Assembly: GCA_040510375.1 (NCBI GenBank)
Contig: JBEVJC010000016.1
Coordinates: forward strand, 62,001-126,000
DNA length: 64,000 nucleotides
Source of the DNA: JBEVJC01 sp040510375
Lineage (GTDB): Bacteria > Bacteroidota > Bacteroidia > Chitinophagales > Chitinophagaceae
Reading direction: 5' to 3'
Made by a program: the position numbers and the translations under genes. How positions within the stretch are numbered: the stretch's first letter is position 1; every line of letters begins with the position of its first letter. The notes under the pieces were generated by a model, which did not search any database, was not told the DNA's origin, and saw only the letters and a program-made list of their open reading frames with translations. Positions 60,901-64,000 of this stretch are shown in pieces.

Positions 60901-63900
60901 ACCAGGTATAGATCCGGTTATTTTTTACAAACACCCAACTCAAACCAAAGCCACCGCGGTCTTTTTCTTCTGCATGGATGTCGATCGTTTTTTTCCCCCT
61001 AACAAGATTAAAAACAGTAAAGGATGAAACAAGTGCAGCATTAACTGAATCGGGCGATAGCCGTTCGGTCTGTTGTACCACGAATACATTGTCGGCCGCA
61101 GTGCCGAGTTTAACAGATGTCTTCTCACCGGGTTGAATCGGATCGGAAGCTTCTGTCCACAGGTAACCAGCCGGTGCGGTATTCGGGTCAGACAGGTCCA
61201 GGTATTTAATATCCTTCACTTCATTACCGTCTTTATCGTTGGTTACAATTTCAACCAGGTATTTACCGGGTTTGAATTTTGTATCACCGAGTGGAAATGG
61301 TGCATTCGTCTTCAGTGAATCGGTTTGCTGAAAAGCAATCTCCCCTTTTTTCCAGGTTGACCAGTCCAGCTCATTATCATACTCATCATTCGGAAAGGCC
61401 TGGATATACATTTCACGGCTCATAACGAACTGGTCAGGCCGCTGCCAGTACCGCTGACGGATCAGTCTTGTTTCTGCCATTAAACGGGTAATGGTCACCC
61501 TTGCCGTTGTGCTCTGCCGTTCTCCATTGCTGTTCTCTGCGCGGATGTCCAGTGTATGAAGACTGTCGGCCGGCAGGGTAGCAGGGATATTATTTTTCAG
61601 GAATAATGATTTATATCCTGCTGTTACGGTCTGGTCCGCACTCCTGGTTTCTCCGGCCGCATCAGTTACGTCTACCGTGATCTCGTAGTCGAATACCGGG
61701 TCAAGCTTTGTATCAACTTTTAAATCCGGTATGGCATCGAAGCTGATACTGAACCGGCCTGCTGCATCGGTCTTTGTTTCACCATGCGCGATTTCCATAG
61801 GTTCGGAAGGGGGAAACCAGCCGCGGAATAACCAGGGATACATAAATCTTGGCTGGCGCACCACCCGATAACTGGCATTGGCTCCATCGATCGGATTTCC
61901 GGCATAGGCTTTGGCAATACCATTGACCGTTATTTTTTCATTGACTTTATAAGTTCCTTTTAATGGTTCAAAACTCACTTCATATTTTGGACGTTTATAT
62001 TCTTCCACCTGGAAGTCCTGGCTCCTGATGTCTTTGATGATTAACCGGAACTGTCCGGTCAGACCGGAAGATGGCAAAGTAAACCGTCCATTGAAGGATC
62101 CAAATTCGTTACTGGTTACCGCCATTGAATCCACCACCTGGCCATTGGCATCCTGGAGACTAACCACGGTCTGGTAACCCGTCAGGATCTCCGCTTTTGA
62201 CCTTGCTGTTTTTTTAAGACTTATTCCCTTGAAGTAAACAGTTTGTCCTGGCCGGTAAAGTGCCCTGTCCATAAACAGGAATACTTCGGCCTTTGAGGGA
62301 GTTTCTGCATCGGGAACACGCTGGTAATTATTATTGGACAGTGATTCGTCGGGGAAAAATTTTTCCTTGTTATAAGTGATCTCCAGCCGCAGGTCATTAT
62401 TCCTGTAATAATCTTTTTCGTTGCGTTTTGGGTTTTCCACTTTGAAATGACCACTGGCATCTGCTGTATAGGTCCCTGCTTTTACCGTATTGTATTTATG
62501 GGTGGCATAGTCATAATTTTCTTTCCATGCCTGTATAGTTGCACCACTCAGCGGTTGTCCGTTATCGCGGTTCAGGACAAAGAAATCCTGGCCCCTGTTG
62601 ACAAAACTGATAGAGGATACATAAAATAAACGGGCGCCCACAACCAGTTTGGGGTCGCTCATTTTTTCGCCGTTACCTGCAATCAGGATGTATTCACCTG
62701 CAGGTAAAGCATCAATTTTTATTTCTGCATGATGTTCCTGCAGGTCATTTGTGAGTGGGAGCGGCTGCTGCCAGATCCTGATAGCAGGTGCTGCCAGGAT
62801 CGCCTGCCATGATTCACCGTTATATATATCCTTCAGTTTTGTCTTTAATAAAGCCGTTGCTTTTACCAGGCGGAGGTTGATGCCGGCAATATTGCGGTAG
62901 CTGACCAGTGAACGGAAGGGCTGGTCTGGCAGATTAATTTTTTCCAGGTCGAAAGACAGGGTTGACTGATTCAAATTATTCAGCAGGTTAAAAGCGTTCA
63001 CCTTGCCTTCTGATGAATCTTTCTGGGATAGTATTTTTTCAAGAATGGTTCTTGCCTTTATCCGGTCGTACCGGTGGGTGGTATCACCTGTAGGTGAATA
63101 GGTCGCTGCGTTTTTTTCGTGATAGGCAGCCACCAGGTACCAGGCTTGCGAAGCAGCGGGAAGGTTTTCGTACTGATGGGCTACATGATTGATGCTGTTG
63201 TAATACCAGGTTTCCTTATCGGGGTGCACTGAATTACTGTATACAAACTGGATACGTTCGAGGTCCACGTCAATCAGGGCATCGGGCTGTTTGTCGTTCA
63301 GATGGAAGGCTATCAGTTGCTGATAGATCAGAAGTGCCTGGAACTGGAGGGAAGCCGAATCCTTTGTTTCAAACTTCCGGTGTATAAAGTCTGCAGCAGG
63401 ATCAAATGCCGATGCCATCGAGATCTCAAAAGCATAGGCGGGTTTGGCGATACTGCGTTCATCATTTTTAAAATAGTCGAGGGCGCGATGTGCGAGCAGG
63501 TCGTACAGTGTGGGACGCAGATGCCCTACATTACCCTTGTAGATGATGGCCTGGAAACCGGCGGGAGTGGATTTCTGCAGCAGGGCAGGATCCTTTAATG
63601 ATGCGAGATAGAGGCTGCCGATCTTATCGTGTAATTGTTCGGCCGACCAGGTGGCGATATCAGAGGGCGTATAACTGGTCGGTGTGCGGTCGTACAACTG
63701 CCAGCGGTGTTCCTGAAAATATCCGAGGTAGAGATCGGCTTCAAGGCTGGAAAGGATGGAACGGGCGGGTTCGGGAGAAGATTTCAGGTTGGCTTCTACT
63801 TCTTTGATAGTTGCCAGGAAATTTTCCTCCCGGGTTTCCTGTTGCAGTAATAACTCGTAGGAAAGTGCCTTGATCACCTGTGCCTCCTGCTTTTCTTTTT

Positions 63901-64000
63901 TTGCCAGGGCATAGATCTTTTTTACTTCAGCAAGCGCCGAAGCAGGAAGGCGTTTGTCGATCTGGAGCTGAACGGCCTTCCATTCCTTTTCATAGTTTTT
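57971..64000 (-). CDS. Alpha-2-macroglobulin family protein, 5' end cut by window edge
   Basis: The frame is open to the right window edge, giving 2009 residues without a visible start. The GTG at 63877 is inside the gene. The first 500 residues are helical and TPR-like. MG domains follow (VFLFMDRALYRPGQTVYFKG), then the A2M domain (FFPALRTDKDGNIEFSFTLP), and the thioester-type motif in YPYDCAEQSWNRF, Cys coded at 59626-59624. The complement-like receptor domain ends in EFTAHSEGVRIMVE. Compared with the first macroglobulin it has no inserted SusC-type plug. The two lie about 3 kb apart on opposite strands. Its 3' end is tandemly duplicated downstream. Confidence 0.9.
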   Translation of the reverse strand, partial: KNYEKEWKAVQLQIDKRLPASALAEVKKIYALAKKEKQEAQVIKALSYELLLQQETREENFLATIKEVEANLKSSPEPARSILSSLEADLYLGYFQEHRWQLYDRTPTSYTPSDIATWSAEQLHDKIGSLYLASLKDPALLQKSTPAGFQAIIYKGNVGHLRPTLYDLLAHRALDYFKNDERSIAKPAYAFEISMASAFDPAADFIHRKFETKDSASLQFQALLIYQQLIAFHLNDKQPDALIDVDLERIQFVYSNSVHPDKETWYYNSINHVAHQYENLPAASQAWYLVAAYHEKNAATYSPTGDTTHRYDRIKARTILEKILSQKDSSEGKVNAFNLLNNLNQSTLSFDLEKINLPDQPFRSLVSYRNIAGINLRLVKATALLKTKLKDIYNGESWQAILAAPAIRIWQQPLPLTNDLQEHHAEIKIDALPAGEYILIAGNGEKMSDPKLVVGARLFYVSSISFVNRGQDFFVLNRDNGQPLSGATIQAWKENYDYATHKYNTVKAGTYTADASGHFKVENPKRNEKDYYRNNDLRLEITYNKEKFFPDESLSNNNYQRVPDAETPSKAEVFLFMDRALYRPGQTVYFKGISLKKTARSKAEILTGYQTVVSLQDANGQVVDSMAVTSNEFGSFNGRFTLPSSGLTGQFRLIIKDIRSQDFQVEEYKRPKYEVSFEPLKGTYKVNEKITVNGIAKAYAGNPIDGANASYRVVRQPRFMYPWLFRGWFPPSEPMEIAHGETKTDAAGRFSISFDAIPDLKVDTKLDPVFDYEITVDVTDAAGETRSADQTVTAGYKSLFLKNNIPATLPADSLHTLDIRAENSNGERQSTTARVTITRLMAETRLIRQRYWQRPDQFVMSREMYIQAFPNDEYDNELDWSTWKKGEIAFQQTDSLKTNAPFPLGDTKFKPGKYLVEIVTNDKDGNEVKDIKYLDLSDPNTAPAGYLWTEASDPIQPGEKTSVKLGTAADNVFVVQQTERLSPDSVNAALVSSFTVFNLVRGKKTIDIHAEEKDRGGFGLSWVFVKNNRIYTWSQTVQVPWENKNLKIGYTSFRDKTLPGSTELWKLKVSGHNNEAVAAEMLASMYDASLDQFYPFNWSLPNIWDNYYAQGFWNGSQNFSSVRSDQRFGTGITYRLLEKNYDYISFGFPSDQTDNGRGIIKQEGLAATPMVMRDANMSIKGFTAGQGNRQVAMDEKMKMVTDSTAIAHESINPPTNTPSSGEVQIRKNFNETAFFFPALRTDKDGNIEFSFTLPDALTRWKFQAISHTRDLALGLSSREIVTQKQLMVQPNPTRFLRQGDKMEFSSKVVNLTAAEITGMAQLQLFDASTNEPVDGQFMNVIPQQFFTIAAGQSEVIRFPIEIPYQFTDALVWRIVATAGEYSDGEENILPVLTNRALVTESLPLSTNGLGTSDFKFEKLLNSGRSETLTNQSLTVEYTSNPVWLAVQALPYLMEYPYDCAEQSWNRFYSNALASMLANSSPKLKAVFDKWAAAKGMDSASLISNLMKNQELKSVMAEETPWLLQAKTETEQRKHIALLFNLSRMTQELGKSIDQLEQKQSSNGGFVWFTGGPDDRYITQYIVSGIGHLYKLKAVPLSQQARLQSILNKALPYLDRKIREDYERLVKNKSDLKKYGPGSNEIYYLYMRSFFPDYPVNKASLTAYNYFMGRLASSWKDQSKYMQGMIALVLNRRGDKATATAILKSLKETSISNTGLGRYWKDAQRGWFWYQAPLERQALLIEAFAEISNDQSTIDELKTWLIRNKQTNNWESTRATAEACFALLMQGSSWINNNNSVQIRLGNTPIVPTAGELEAGTGYFKEKVEGDKVRPEMGNIKVITSNPSGTVTQPGWGAVYWQYFEDLDKISTASTPLSLVKKLFVQKNTDRGPQLIPVNEGDILKVGDKIIVRIELRVDREMEYVHMKDMRAAALEPTNVISSYKYQNGLGYYESTRDASTNFFFNNLQKGTYVFEYNLFVTNTGNFSNGITTIQCMYAPEFTAHSEGVRIMVE

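Overview
The window is a chromosomal stretch from a member of the Bacteroidota, most likely close to the Chitinophagaceae. The evidence is a SusC/SusD pair with a DUF1735-type lipoprotein, PorE-like and PorG-like outer-membrane proteins, a type 9 secretion sorting domain, DUF4293 and DUF3467 families, a fused E1 alpha/beta 2-oxoacid dehydrogenase, and many TAnnTTTG-type promoter elements. I see no phage, insertion sequence, CRISPR array, tRNA or rRNA. Most of the window is ordinary chromosome, dense in genes.

Layout. 1-6.2 kb (minus): a secreted repeat protein cut by the left edge, dprA, a PorE-like OmpA protein, queE and folD. 6.3-9.2 kb (plus): two overlapping genes for an outer-membrane-like protein and a helix-hairpin-helix/beta-barrel protein. 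9.4-15.1 kb (plus): SusC, SusD and a DUF1735-like lipoprotein, closed by a strong terminator. 15.1-22.7 kb: a secreted unknown, DUF3467, radC (minus), a small membrane protein, prs, rplY, pth, a FAH-family hydrolase and the fused 2-oxoacid dehydrogenase E1. 22.7-28.6 kb: DUF4293, glyA, a sugar nucleotidyltransferase, a sugar epimerase, a flippase-like membrane protein and a GT2 glycosyltransferase. 28.8-33.1 kb (minus): a metY-metX-hom methionine operon. 33.2-41.3 kb: a secreted unknown, uvrA, a Yip1 membrane protein, a lone sorting-domain protein, a PorG-like barrel, an ElaA acetyltransferase and rarA. 41.5-44.8 kb (minus): a circularly permuted ATP-grasp / alpha-E / transglutaminase operon. 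44.9-49.2 kb: a lipoprotein esterase, a membrane trypsin-like protease and aspS. 49.3-64 kb: two giant alpha-2-macroglobulin proteins flanking an M90 peptidase, a FAD oxidoreductase and a small lipoprotein; the second giant gene runs off the right edge.

The most interesting regulatory region is the 600-base leader of metY. It holds a textbook SAM-I riboswitch with its own promoter and terminator. A second promoter follows, and then a 21-codon open reading frame with three Cys-Cys pairs. This looks like methionine (SAM) control stacked on a cysteine-sensing leader peptide. Other notable points are an alpha-2-macroglobulin with an inserted SusC-type plug domain, a structured glyA leader, degenerate 67-70 base tandem copies of gene 3' ends after both radC and the second alpha-2-macroglobulin gene, and several promoters that sit so close to the start codon that leaderless mRNAs are likely.

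No database search or folding program was used. Family names come from recognised motifs and domain order, and all alignments were made by eye.
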